A stretch of DNA of 64,000 nt from JAXGQD01 sp040766665. Lineage in GTDB: Bacteria; Bacillota; Clostridia; Saccharofermentanales; Fastidiosipilaceae. The position numbers and the translations under genes are program-made. Shown here one piece after another: positions 35,235 to 43,904 of the stretch (positions are counted from its first letter, which is position 1; each line of letters starts with the position of its first letter). The notes beneath the pieces were generated by a model. The model had not been told where the DNA came from. It saw only the letters and a list, made by a program, of their open reading frames with translations, and did no database searches. Location: assembly GCA_040766665.1 (NCBI GenBank), contig JAXGQD010000003.1, positions 62,001 through 126,000 on the forward strand. Reading direction: 5' to 3'.

Positions 35235-35897
35235 ATGCAGTACCACAGCGTTTTTGAAATCATCGGTCCCGTTATGGTTGGGCCTTCGAGTTCACATACC
35301 GCAGCTGCTGTACGCATCGGGCGCATCGCCAGGCAGCTTTTTGGGAAGGAACCCCGAAAAATTAAAGTCATGTTCTACGGTTCTTTTGCGCAAACTTACC
35401 GCGGGCATGCGACAGATGTCGCCGTTGTGGGTGGTTTGTTGGATTTTTCTACGGATGATCCAAGGATTAGAGAGGCCTTGCGTTTTGCCGAAGAGAGAGG
35501 CATCACGGTGACTTTCGAAAAGGCGGAGTCCCTGCCTCTACACCCCAATACCATGCGTCTGACCCTGGGTGACGAGGCGAAGGTGCTTTCGCTGAAGGCC
35601 GTTTCGCTGGGTGGCGGAATGGTAGAGGTCACAGAAATCGATGGCTTTGACTTGCGACTCAGTGGCGATAAGCCGGCTATTCTGATTTTTCATCAGGACG
35701 CCTACGGCACGATTGCTTCGGTTTCCACCATTTTCATGATTCACAAGCTGAACATCGCGCATATGGAAGTCTCGCGCAAAGATAAGGGCAGCCTGGCGCT
35801 GATGGTCATCGAGACCGATCAGCCTATTCCTGCCGCGGTGGTGGATGAGATTGGAGCGCAGAACAACATTTATCGAGTATTGGTTTTTAAAACTTAG
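35235..35897 (+). CDS. sdaAB: L-serine dehydratase, iron-sulfur type, beta subunit
   Basis: With the alpha subunit this protein converts L-serine to pyruvate and ammonia in the cytoplasm. The 220-residue chain opens with the family start MQYHSVFEIIGPVMVGPSSSHTAAAVRIG, followed by GHATDVAVVGGLL, HPNTMRL and a C-terminal ACT-like domain (GTIASVSTIFMIHKLNIAHMEVSR). An in-frame ATG at 35214 exists, but GGAAG just before 35235 and the conserved start favour the latter. The alpha-subunit gene follows after 37 bases, which is the usual two-gene arrangement of Bacillota. Confidence 0.95.
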   Translation: MQYHSVFEIIGPVMVGPSSSHTAAAVRIGRIARQLFGKEPRKIKVMFYGSFAQTYRGHATDVAVVGGLLDFSTDDPRIREALRFAEERGITVTFEKAESLPLHPNTMRLTLGDEAKVLSLKAVSLGGGMVEVTEIDGFDLRLSGDKPAILIFHQDAYGTIASVSTIFMIHKLNIAHMEVSRKDKGSLALMVIETDQPIPAAVVDEIGAQNNIYRVLVFKT

Positions 35898-35934
35898 TAT
35901 AAAGGCAAAAGTCTCACGCAGACGAGGTTGATAC

Positions 35935-36804
35935 ATGGCCATCTTTAAAAATGTCGCGGAATTGGTCGAACTGGCGGAAAGCCGCGGCCAAAAAATCCAC
36001 GAAATCATGCTGGAACAGGAGGTACAGCTCAGCGGCCGCTCTCCTGAAGAACTGACTGCCGACATGGGGCAGCGTTTCCGCGTGATGAAAGAAGCGGCCC
36101 AAGAAGGCTTCAGGGGTGTCGTCTCGCATTCGGGCTTGTCCGGGGGTAATGCCAAGAAAATGGCCGATTACCTGGAAAAAGGCAAACTCATCACGGATTC
36201 AGGTTTTGTTTCGGCCTTGGCTTACGCCCTGGCTACCAATGAGGTCAACGCAGCGATGGGCATCATTTGTGCGACACCGACGGCTGGATCTTCGGGTGTT
36301 TTGCCGGGGGTGCTCTTATCCATGCAGGAAAAATTCGCCCTGAGCGATGAATGTATCGTTCAACATCTTTTCACCGCCGGGGCTTTCGGGTATATCATCG
36401 CCAACAATGCCATGATTTCCGGTGCAGCCGGTGGTTGTCAGGCTGAAGTCGGATCTGCTTCCGCGATGGCGGCTGCCGCGTTGACGGAAATGCTGGGCGG
36501 TAGCCCGAGCCAGGCCGCCCACGCCGCAGCCATGGCACTGAAAAGTCTGCTCGGTCTGACCTGTGACCCGGTGGCTGGTTTAGTCGAAGTGCCCTGTGTC
36601 AAACGCAACGCCGCCGGCGCCGCCATGGCGATTGCCGCAGCCGAAATGGCTTTGGCCGGTGTGGAATCCTATGTGCCCTGTGATGAGGTGATTTCCGCAC
36701 TGTATCGCATCGGCTTATCGATTCATGTTTCTTTACGTGAAACCTCACAGGGAGGTTTGGCCGCGACACCGACCGGTGAGCAATGGCGCGAAGCCTTGCT
36801 CTGA
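35935..36804 (+). CDS. sdaAA: L-serine dehydratase, iron-sulfur type, alpha subunit
   Basis: This 289-residue subunit carries the oxygen-sensitive 4Fe-4S cluster. Motifs include VVSHSGLSGGNAKKM, MGIICATPTAGSSGVLPG, AAGGCQAEVGSASAMAAAAL and LTCDPVAGLVEVPCVKRNA, whose cysteines hold the cluster. The final HVSLRETSQGGLAATPTG is typical. It lies directly after sdaAB in the same direction. The enzyme fits an anaerobe that ferments serine to pyruvate. Confidence 0.96.
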   Translation: MAIFKNVAELVELAESRGQKIHEIMLEQEVQLSGRSPEELTADMGQRFRVMKEAAQEGFRGVVSHSGLSGGNAKKMADYLEKGKLITDSGFVSALAYALATNEVNAAMGIICATPTAGSSGVLPGVLLSMQEKFALSDECIVQHLFTAGAFGYIIANNAMISGAAGGCQAEVGSASAMAAAALTEMLGGSPSQAAHAAAMALKSLLGLTCDPVAGLVEVPCVKRNAAGAAMAIAAAEMALAGVESYVPCDEVISALYRIGLSIHVSLRETSQGGLAATPTGEQWREALL

Positions 36805-37032
36805 AAATATAAAATAAGCTGATTCATGGCGTTTTTCGTCAATTGAGAGATGTAAGTATTGGGGGGATGGGATTGGATTTTGCAGAGAAGATGAATGCTG
36901 TTCTGAAGGAGGTAAACAAAATAGCATAATTTAAATCGATATTTTTGTATTATTTCAGACAGAATGAAGATTTTAATGTTTATTGATAAAATAGTATTGC
37001 ATTACGCTAGTCCGCTTGCTATCTTTGGCACA
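36805..37032. other. Gap between sdaAA and the rex control region
   Basis: No gene is seen. The sequence becomes AT-rich from about 36900 towards the rex promoter. A short minus-strand frame (36745-36927) overlaps sdaAA and has no coding support. Confidence 0.45.
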
Positions 37033-37056
37033 TTACCAGTAAATATTTATCGGTAA
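37033..37056. promoter_or_regulatory. 24-bp dyad upstream of rex
   Basis: TTACC (37033-37037) and GGTAA (37052-37056) flank a TAAATATTTA core; 20 of 24 positions are symmetric. It lies 58 bases before the rex start. It does not match the usual Rex box (TTGTTAA with TTAACAA) closely, so it may be a divergent autoregulatory site or bind another factor. Confidence 0.45.
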
Positions 37057-37113
37057 TGAGGGATTAGCCTTAAAACTTAAACAACCTTTTTATAAGGATA
37101 TAAGGAGATTGAT

Positions 37114-37767
37114 ATGGCTAACACCAAGAGTAAAAAAGTTTATATTCCGCAGCCCAGCTTGCGCCGCTTTCCGACGTATTTTGCCTATTTGAAAGAGCAG
37201 CAAGCCGCAGGTAAAATTTGGATTTCCTCTGCTGTAATGGCGGAAGAACTGAATCTACACCCTGTACAGGTCCGAAAAGATTTGGCCTTGACTTCAGTTG
37301 TAGGCAGACCGCGCACCGGTTTCAACATTAACGATCTTTTGCTGGACTTCCGTCGCTTATTGGATTATGACAACGTCAAACCGGCTGTCTTGATTGGTAG
37401 CGGACACTTGGGTTCAGCCCTCCTGGCCTACCAGGGTTTCGGCGAATTCGGACTGAAACTGGTTGCTGCTTTTGATAGCAACAGCGATAAAGTCGGTAGC
37501 GAAGTCGGTGGAATCAAGATCTACCCCATGGCTGATTTGAAGAAAATCATCCAGAAGAATCAAATCAAAATCGGCATCATCACGGTGCCCGCCGCAGAAG
37601 CACAGAACGCCTGTGACATGTTGGTCGATGCAGGAATCAAAGCGATTTGGAATTTTGCTCCGATTCACCTGATTGCTCCGAAAAACATCATTCTGCAGCA
37701 CGAGAACATCGCCACCTCCCTGTCCGTTTTGTCCAAGAGACTTTACGACTCAGAAGGCGAAAAATAA
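37114..37767 (+). CDS. rex: Redox-sensing transcriptional repressor Rex
   Basis: This 217-residue repressor senses the NADH/NAD+ ratio and controls fermentation genes. The N-terminal winged helix is seen in IPQPSLRRFPTYFAYLKEQ and VMAEELNLHPVQVRKDLALTSVVGRPRTGF. The Rossmann domain has VLIGSGHLGSALLAY, followed by IGIITVPAAEAQNACDMLVDAGIKAIWNFAP, the core of the family. AAGGAG precedes the ATG. It lies immediately upstream of adhE, a well-known Rex target in Clostridia, separated by a terminator, so adhE probably has its own promoter. Confidence 0.96.
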   Translation: MANTKSKKVYIPQPSLRRFPTYFAYLKEQQAAGKIWISSAVMAEELNLHPVQVRKDLALTSVVGRPRTGFNINDLLLDFRRLLDYDNVKPAVLIGSGHLGSALLAYQGFGEFGLKLVAAFDSNSDKVGSEVGGIKIYPMADLKKIIQKNQIKIGIITVPAAEAQNACDMLVDAGIKAIWNFAPIHLIAPKNIILQHENIATSLSVLSKRLYDSEGEK

Positions 37768-37791
37768 GAGTCTCGGAGAGGATATTCCTTT

Positions 37792-37817
37792 AGCCGGGGC
37801 TGTGCTCCGGCTTTTTT
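37792..37817 (+). terminator. Rho-independent terminator of rex
   Basis: AGCCGGGGC (37792-37800) pairs with GCTCCGGCT (37804-37812) with one mismatch and a 3-base loop, followed by TTTTT. Confidence 0.85.
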
Positions 37818-37863
37818 AATATGTAACAGTGCCAGACATTGTTCAGATAGAAAGGAACGAACC

Positions 37864-40551
37864 ATGACCAAGAAAGCATCGAACGAAACCGCTACGGCAA
37901 AAAAATCAACAGCAGCAAAGCAGGTGCAAGCCTCCGAGTCCGCTCTCAAAGCAACGGAAGTACTGAGCCCGCAAGCGGAAGTCGACGCTCTCGTTGAGAA
38001 AGCACAAGTCGCCCTGAAAGATTTCATGTCCCTCGAGCAGTCTGACGTAGACCGCATCGTCAAAGCCATGGCTTTGGCCGGTTTGGACAATGCCTTTAAG
38101 CTGGCAAAACTCGCCTACGAAGAAACCGGTCGTGGTGTCATCGAAGACAAAGACATCAAAAATCGCTTCTCCACCGAGTACATCTACCATGGTTTTAAGA
38201 ACGAAAAAACCGTCGGTGTCGTTGAAGAAAACGATTTTGAAGGCTATGTCGAAATCGCCGAACCCGTCGGCGTCGTCTGTGGTGTCACCCCCGTTACCAA
38301 TCCTACCTCCACCACGATGTTCAAAGCCCTCATCTGCATGAAAACCCGCAACCCTATCGTTTTCGGTTTCCATCCCAGCGCCCAAAAGTGCTCCGCCGAA
38401 GCCGCCCGAATTTTGCGCGATGCGGCCATCAAAGCCGGTGCGCCGGAAAATTGCATCCAGTGGATTGAGCATCCCGCCCTCGAAGCCACCAATGCCCTGA
38501 TGAATCATCCCGGTGTCTCCCTGATCCTTGCTACCGGCGGTTCAGGTATGGTTCGCTCCGCTTACTCTGCGGGTAAACCTGCGTTGGGCGTCGGCCCGGG
38601 TAATGTCCCCTGCTACATCAACGAAAACGTCAATTTGGGCAGAGCCTGCACTGACTTAATTATCTCCAAAACCTTCGATAACGGCATGATCTGCGCTTCC
38701 GAGCAGGCGGTCATCGTCGATGAATCCATCCATGAAGAATTCGAAGCGCGCATGAAAGCCATGAACTGCTACTTCATGAACGACGAAGAAATCGAAAAAG
38801 TTTCGCGTTACGTCATCAACTACGAGAAGATGATGGTCAACCCGGTCGTCGTTGGTCAACCCGCCGAGCAAATCGCCAAAGATGCCGGCATCAGCGTTCC
38901 TGCCGGTACCAAGATTTTACTGGCCAAGTTACCTGAGCCTTCACGCAAGTACCCCCTCTCCCTAGAAAAGCTCTCCCCCGTGCTGGCTTACTTTGTCTGT
39001 AAGGACGAGAAACAGGGCTTCGAATATGCAGATACCATGCTCGACTTAGGCGGTTTGGGCCACTCCGCCGTCATCCACTGCGAAGATCAAGATACCTGTG
39101 TACGTTATGGCGAGGCCATGCGTGTTGGCCGTGTTATCGCCAATACCCCGTCCTCACAGGGCGCTATCGGTGATATCTACAACGCCAACAATCCTTCGTT
39201 GACCCTCGGCTGCGGCTCCTACGGGCGCAACTCCACGACCTCCAACGTTTCGACCGTCAACCTAGTCAACAAAAAACGCATGTACCAGAGGAGAGTCAAT
39301 ATGCAGTGGTTCAAAATCCCGCCCAAAATCTACTTCGAGCGCAACGCCATTCAATACCTGGCTGCGATGCCCAACATCAACCGCGCCTTTATCGTCACCG
39401 ACCCCACCATGGTCGAACTGGGCTACATCAACAAGGTCCTGCATTATCTGCGTCAGCGCGATACGTATGTGCACAGCGAAATCTTCTCTGAAGTCGAGTC
39501 CGACCCTTCGGTCCAGACCATCATGAGAGGCGTTTCAGCCATGAACATCTTCAAGCCCGACGTCATCATCGCCCTGGGTGGCGGTTCTTCAATGGACGCC
39601 GCGAAGTGCATGTGGCTCTTCTATGAAAATCCCGGCACCTCCTTTGACGGCCTGCGCTTGAAATTTATGGATATCCGCAAGCGTACCTTTGACTTCCCTA
39701 ACCTTGGCAAAAAATGCCAAATGGTCTGCGTCCCGACCACCTCGGGAACCGGTTCGGAAGTGACATCTTTTGCCGTCATTACCGACAAAGAGAACGGTAA
39801 CGTCAAGTATCCCCTGGCCGACTACGAGCTGACCCCCGATGTCGCCATCATCGACCCGCAGTTTGTAGATTCCCTGCCGCGCACCATCGTCGCCGACACC
39901 GGTATGGACGTCTTGACCCACGCGCTGGAAGCCTACATCTCGGTCATGGCCTCCGATTACACCAACGGCTTGGCCATTAAGGCGATTGAGCTGATTTTCA
40001 AGTATCTGAAGCGCAGCTATGACAACCCCGAGGACAAAGAAGCCAGAGAAAAAGTGCACAATGCCTCGGCGATTGCCGGTATGGCCTTCTCCAACGCCTT
40101 CCTGGGCATCAACCACTCCATGGCGCATAAGCTGGGTGCCGCTTACCACATCCCGCACGGTCGTTCGAATGCGATTCTTTTGCCCTATGTAATGCGCTAC
40201 AACTCCATCATGCCGACCAAGTTCCCCATCTTCCCGAAATATGCGGAATTCAAAGGTGCTTACCGTCTGGCTCAAGTCTCCACCCGTCTGGGTCTCGCAC
40301 CGTTCGACGCTTCGGAAGACGAGCAGGTTCTCGCTCTGGTCAAAGCTATTCAGGAACTTAGCAAAAGCCTCAACGTGCCCCAGTCCATCTCAGCTGCCGG
40401 TGTAGACGAGGACGAGTTCATGGGCTATGTCAGAAAGCTTTCCGAAGATGCCTTTGAGGATCAGTGCACCTCGGCTAACCCCCGTTACCCGCTGATCAGC
40501 GAACTCGAGCAGATCTACAAGGATGCTTTCTACGGAGCGGAAATCGTCTAA
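37864..40551 (+). CDS. adhE: Bifunctional acetaldehyde-CoA/alcohol dehydrogenase
   Basis: This 895-residue cytoplasmic enzyme reduces acetyl-CoA to acetaldehyde and then to ethanol, using two NADH. The N-terminal aldehyde dehydrogenase half has GVTPVTNPTSTTMFKAL, ATGGSGMVRSAYSAGKPALGVGPGN and the catalytic Cys in DNGMICASEQAV. The C-terminal iron alcohol dehydrogenase half has IIALGGGSSMDAAK, PTTSGTGSEVTSFAVI and the iron-binding His residues in NHSMAHKLGAAYHIPHG. The first 35 or so residues form an Ala/Lys/Thr-rich extension not usual in the family. A good AAGGAAC site precedes the ATG. Control by the neighbouring Rex is likely from known biology. Such enzymes assemble into spirosomes. Confidence 0.97.
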   Translation: MTKKASNETATAKKSTAAKQVQASESALKATEVLSPQAEVDALVEKAQVALKDFMSLEQSDVDRIVKAMALAGLDNAFKLAKLAYEETGRGVIEDKDIKNRFSTEYIYHGFKNEKTVGVVEENDFEGYVEIAEPVGVVCGVTPVTNPTSTTMFKALICMKTRNPIVFGFHPSAQKCSAEAARILRDAAIKAGAPENCIQWIEHPALEATNALMNHPGVSLILATGGSGMVRSAYSAGKPALGVGPGNVPCYINENVNLGRACTDLIISKTFDNGMICASEQAVIVDESIHEEFEARMKAMNCYFMNDEEIEKVSRYVINYEKMMVNPVVVGQPAEQIAKDAGISVPAGTKILLAKLPEPSRKYPLSLEKLSPVLAYFVCKDEKQGFEYADTMLDLGGLGHSAVIHCEDQDTCVRYGEAMRVGRVIANTPSSQGAIGDIYNANNPSLTLGCGSYGRNSTTSNVSTVNLVNKKRMYQRRVNMQWFKIPPKIYFERNAIQYLAAMPNINRAFIVTDPTMVELGYINKVLHYLRQRDTYVHSEIFSEVESDPSVQTIMRGVSAMNIFKPDVIIALGGGSSMDAAKCMWLFYENPGTSFDGLRLKFMDIRKRTFDFPNLGKKCQMVCVPTTSGTGSEVTSFAVITDKENGNVKYPLADYELTPDVAIIDPQFVDSLPRTIVADTGMDVLTHALEAYISVMASDYTNGLAIKAIELIFKYLKRSYDNPEDKEAREKVHNASAIAGMAFSNAFLGINHSMAHKLGAAYHIPHGRSNAILLPYVMRYNSIMPTKFPIFPKYAEFKGAYRLAQVSTRLGLAPFDASEDEQVLALVKAIQELSKSLNVPQSISAAGVDEDEFMGYVRKLSEDAFEDQCTSANPRYPLISELEQIYKDAFYGAEIV

Positions 40552-40610
40552 GTTAGAGGATTGGGCTTCGGGCGTACGGAATGCACGATGTCGTGAATGG
40601 AATTTAAATA

Positions 40611-40641
40611 AGGGGCTGCTTGTAAAAGGCGGCCTCTTTTT
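40611..40641 (+). terminator. Rho-independent terminator of adhE
   Basis: AGGGGCTGCTT (40611-40621) pairs with AAGGCGGCCTCT with a few G-U pairs around a short loop and is followed by TTTTTA. Confidence 0.75.
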
Positions 40642-40644
40642 ATG

Positions 40645-40717
40645 CGTCGCGTCGCTTGGCGGGTTGCGACTCAACTCCAAAATCGTCGCGTCGCTTGGCG
40701 GGTTGCGACTCAACTCC
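40645..40717. repeat. Two identical 34-bp GTCGC repeat units
   Basis: Units 40645-40678 and 40684-40717 are identical in all 34 bases (CGTCGCGTCGCTTGGCGGG, then TTGCGACTCAACTCC), 39 bases apart. They belong to the family at 2158-2275 and lie just after the adhE terminator. Confidence 0.8.
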
Positions 40718-40771
40718 CCGCTTCACTGCCAGACCTTTCCCTGTTTCTCTGTCAATCCCTTGAAAAATTGC

Positions 40772-40964
40772 CAATATTTACGAGGATGTGGCTGAAAACC
40801 CCTCCGGATGGCACTTGGATTCATCAAATGACCACTTTGTGGACAGTTTTTACGGGGATGAGGTGTCGGTTACCGCATAATCGAAAAAAATGTCAGCTAA
40901 ACCCTAGTTTGACTTGTAAAATGACCTTAAACTCACTGGAATTTCCACATCCCCGTAATTTTTG
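40772..40964. repeat. Dispersed ~193-bp intergenic repeat, copy 2 (inverted)
   Basis: Its reverse complement aligns with 2302-2493. The right end CCACATCCCCGTAATTTT is the mirror of the left end of copy 1, and the left end carries TTTACGAGGATGTGG. It is flanked on both sides by GTCGC units (40645-40717 and 40980-41007), as is one side of copy 1. Confidence 0.75.
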
Positions 40965-40979
40965 GCCAATTCTAAGTGG

Positions 40980-41007
40980 TGTCGCAACCGCCCAAGCACC
41001 GCGACGA
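40980..41007. repeat. Inverted GTCGC repeat unit
   Basis: GTGTCGCAACCGCCCAAGC, then ACCGCGACG, is a reverse-orientation member of the ~40-bp family, joined to the right end of the 193-bp repeat by about 15 bases. Confidence 0.6.
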
Positions 41008-41062
41008 ATCCGAACTGCGCGCCTCGCCAGACCTGCACCGACGGCGCGCTCCGCCTCCTTCC

Positions 41063-41886
41063 TCAGCAACCGTTCTCCGCCAGGAGTTCCAGCAACATCA
41101 GATAGAAATCCGCTACCGTCGTGATGTCCGTCCCCTCCAGCGCGACCGGATAATCCAAGCCTTTGCGCCCGTTCAGGACAACATGAGAGACACCGGTTCC
41201 GGAAGCAGACTTCAGCATGCCCGCGTAACCCTGCCAGCGCGCCGAGCGCTCCGAAACCAGGCCGTCGTTTTCGCCTTCGAGCCTGCTCACCAGTCGGCTG
41301 CTGCGATAATAGGGTCTGTAAAACGAACGTGCTTGGTAACTAGCGGCGAAGGAGCGCACGAAGATGCCGGGCAGTTCGTTTTGGGCTTCGTTGCGGATTT
41401 CGCAGCGTTCCGGTAAAGCCCCTCACAGGCCGCCGCGCTATTGGGCTCTTTGTCGCCGGAAAGGCGATAGTAGTAGTCCGCGAATCGCATGCCGGTGTTG
41501 ACCAGGGATTTGGGGAGTTTTTTGCCGAGTTCATCCACCACCGCCGAGCCGTGATGGGGAGTTGATAAGGTAATCAGGCTGGCGACGTGGCTCGCACAGT
41601 TCGCGTCGAGCAAGGCTTCACGACTGTCCAGACCACCTTTGGAATGGGCGATGAGATTGAACTTCTCCGCCCCGGTTTCTGCCCTTAAATAGGCTATGCG
41701 CTCCCGCAGCTGCAGGGCGTTGTGGCTCACCGAACCGACCGCATCCTGACCGGAGAGAAAGACTTTCACCCCGCGCTCTTCCAGAAACTGCGGCAGCTTG
41801 CCCCAGTATTTTAGCAGGCGGTGGTCGTCTCTCAGCCCTAGCCCATGCACCAATAAAATCGGATATTTAGGTCGCGCATTTTCCAT
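41063..41886 (-). pseudogene. Triacylglycerol lipase-like alpha/beta hydrolase, frameshifted
   Basis: Two minus-strand frames rebuild one lipase-like protein of about 274 residues. The first frame (ATG at 41886 after GAGGTG) gives YPILLVHGLGLRD with the oxyanion site and NLIAHSKGGLDSR with the nucleophile Ser. The second gives ELPGIFVRSFAASYQ, the acid in LEGENDGLVSERSARW and the catalytic His in GTGVSHVVLNG. They meet near 41399-41405, where loss of one base changes frame. All three catalytic residues survive, so the break is recent or an assembly error. The gene overlaps the end of the flavoprotein gene by 20 bases, suggesting co-translation. Confidence 0.8.
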
Positions 41887-42946
41887 CCGTCACCTCGATG
41901 CTGCCAAGTCCAGATTTCAACACCCATTTGCGTAAGAAGGGTTTGTACATAAAAGGGTTTTTCAAAAGCTTTATCAGTAGCTTCATTCTAAAGTGCCGCG
42001 TCTTTTTATGGTAGAGCTTTTCCGGCTGTTTCGTGCCGGAGAGCAGAACCTCCGCCAAGGTTCTGGCCGAGTCCATAGCCCAGCTCAGGCCTTCGAGCGA
42101 ACTGGGGCTGATGAAACCCGCTGCTTCGCCAATCAGAAAAGCGCCGTCTTTGGCGGATTTGAGTTCGCTGACACGCTTGGGACGCAGTACGACGCAGGCT
42201 TCGGTGCGCACAGGCTCAGCGAAAGTGTAGCCGAAGATTTGCATGCGTGACTTTTGCCGTTCAAACATCTCCCTCGCATTTTGTGTGGCAAAAGCCCCTC
42301 CGTAAATAAAATAGCCGTCTTTATTAATCGCCCAAGAACAGCAGTCCGAGGTCTCGCGGTCAAAAATGCAGGCATAGTGAGGCTGGCTGTTGCTGCTGTC
42401 AAACCACTGTTGAATCGCGGTGTAGTGGCTAATCTTGGGATGTGGGAAGAAGGTCTTACGCACCAAGGAGTTAGCCCCTTCCGCACCTACGACATAGCGT
42501 GTCGACAGCGTATGCGCAGTGTTCTCGTTAGCGTCCTTGGTACGGAAAAAGAGCTGAAAACCACCCATGTTGCGTTCCACCTTTGTAACGCGACCTGTGA
42601 TCTGGCGCACAGTGGAGGGAATCAGCTGCTGCAACCAGCGGTCAAACTTATGGCGATCGAGATTGATGTAAAAGCGCTGATAATGGCGCAGCTGGCGGCT
42701 CACCAAGTCCATGGTCTTGACCGAAAAGATCTGTGGGTCGACGAGGATAGCTTTGGGCAGTGTTAGGTCGTAGTGCGACAGCGATTTCTGTGCATCGGTG
42801 GCCAGCAAGCCGCCACAGACTTTGCGAAAGCTGTCGTCTCGGTCACTTTTCAGGTCGATGATGACACAGCGCAGCTGCCCAGCCAGGAGGCGCGCCAAAG
42901 TGGCACCTGCTGGTCCGCCACCGATAATCGCTACGTCATAATCCAT
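41867..42946 (-). CDS. Geranylgeranyl reductase family FAD-dependent oxidoreductase
   Basis: This 359-residue flavoprotein resembles geranylgeranyl reductases and related p-hydroxybenzoate hydroxylase-fold enzymes. The FAD-binding site DVAIIGGGPAGATLARLL begins the protein, CGGLLATDAQ follows as in the family, YVVGAEGANSLVRK is the middle flavin motif and GAFLIGEAAGFISPSSLEGLSWAM the C-terminal one. The substrate is unknown; such enzymes saturate isoprenoid chains or modify lipid-like compounds. GAGGT precedes the ATG. Its stop overlaps the start of the lipase-like gene, suggesting a two-gene operon with a lipid-related role. Confidence 0.85.
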   Translation of the reverse strand: MDYDVAIIGGGPAGATLARLLAGQLRCVIIDLKSDRDDSFRKVCGGLLATDAQKSLSHYDLTLPKAILVDPQIFSVKTMDLVSRQLRHYQRFYINLDRHKFDRWLQQLIPSTVRQITGRVTKVERNMGGFQLFFRTKDANENTAHTLSTRYVVGAEGANSLVRKTFFPHPKISHYTAIQQWFDSSNSQPHYACIFDRETSDCCSWAINKDGYFIYGGAFATQNAREMFERQKSRMQIFGYTFAEPVRTEACVVLRPKRVSELKSAKDGAFLIGEAAGFISPSSLEGLSWAMDSARTLAEVLLSGTKQPEKLYHKKTRHFRMKLLIKLLKNPFMYKPFLRKWVLKSGLGSIEVTDGKCAT

Positions 42947-43139
42947 CTGCTTACCTCGTTAATTACCGCTTGAGTAGACTTCGCCATTGTAGCAAATGTC
43001 GTTTGTTTCCAGTTTGAGGCTTTTGCCGGTAAAAAGTCTTTAAAAATCATTAAGAACTTCTCGCTTGCTTTGCCTAGCACGATTGCGTCTTCCGCCACTG
43101 CGATATGCTACTATTAACAGAAAGTGTGGAGGAGAAGCT

Positions 43140-43904
43140 ATGCACATCCCCGTGCTCGAAGGCTGTGTTGAATCGCTGTCTTCGGCCAAAATTGCCGCGG
43201 CCAACGGCTGTACACGTCTGGAACTTTGTCAAAACCTGGTGATTGGTGGAACGACACCCTCGCCCGCTCTCTTTGAAGCGGTTCGTAATGCCTGCGACCT
43301 TCCCATTCGCGTGCTGATTCGTCCGCGTTACGGAGATTTTTTGTACGATGCCGCTGAACTGGCTCAGATCCTGGCTGAGATTCGATATTTCCTTAATAAG
43401 GGAGCCCAGGGTGTGGTGGTCGGACAACTGACGGCGGATGGGGATTTGGAGCGCGAAGCTCTGGCGCGGATGCGTGAGGCGGTGGGGCATGCGGGCATGA
43501 CCCTGCATCGCGCTTTTGATCTCTGCCGTGAGCCTTTTTACGCTTTGGAAACCGCCGTGGAATTGGGTTTTGATACGATACTGACTTCCGGTCAGGCTGA
43601 AACGGCACGGGCTGGGGCTGCGCTCTTGGCGGATTTGTCCAAGGCTGCAGCCGGGCGGATTCAGATTATGGCAGGCAGCGGGGTGAACGCCGCTGTGATT
43701 AGTGAATTAAGTGAGCAGAGCGGTTTGCGCGCCTTTCACCTCTCCGCCACCGTGAAGCGAGACAGTCCGATGCGGTACCGCAAAGGGAAGGTGCACATGG
43801 GTTTGCCCGGGCTGAGCGAATACACGCGACTGGAGGCCGACGCCGAACGCTTTAGGGCGGCTGCCGAGGCGCTGACTTTTGCCGAAATTAAGGATAATCT
43901 CTAG
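43140..43904 (+). CDS. cutC: CutC family protein
   Basis: This 254-residue TIM-barrel protein belongs to the family named for copper homeostasis; its biochemical activity is not settled. Visible motifs are LEGCVESLSSAKIAAANGCTRLELCQNLVIGGTTPS, VRVLIRPRYGDFLYD (here preceded by CDLP), GMTLHRAFDLC, DTILTSGQAETA and IQIMAGSGVNA, all typical. GGAGGAGA precedes the ATG at 43140, so the longer frame from 43065 is not used. The stop codon shares one base with the GTG start of the NERD-domain gene. Confidence 0.93.
   Translation: MHIPVLEGCVESLSSAKIAAANGCTRLELCQNLVIGGTTPSPALFEAVRNACDLPIRVLIRPRYGDFLYDAAELAQILAEIRYFLNKGAQGVVVGQLTADGDLEREALARMREAVGHAGMTLHRAFDLCREPFYALETAVELGFDTILTSGQAETARAGAALLADLSKAAAGRIQIMAGSGVNAAVISELSEQSGLRAFHLSATVKRDSPMRYRKGKVHMGLPGLSEYTRLEADAERFRAAAEALTFAEIKDNL

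Noticed and set aside
37813..37863. Rex box before adhE
   Set aside because: TAACA and TTGTT words occur, but in the wrong order and spacing for the known palindrome.
39589..40275. 228-codon open frame antisense to adhE
   Set aside because: It is a shadow of a strongly conserved gene with high GC at codon position 3; no motif or ribosome binding site.
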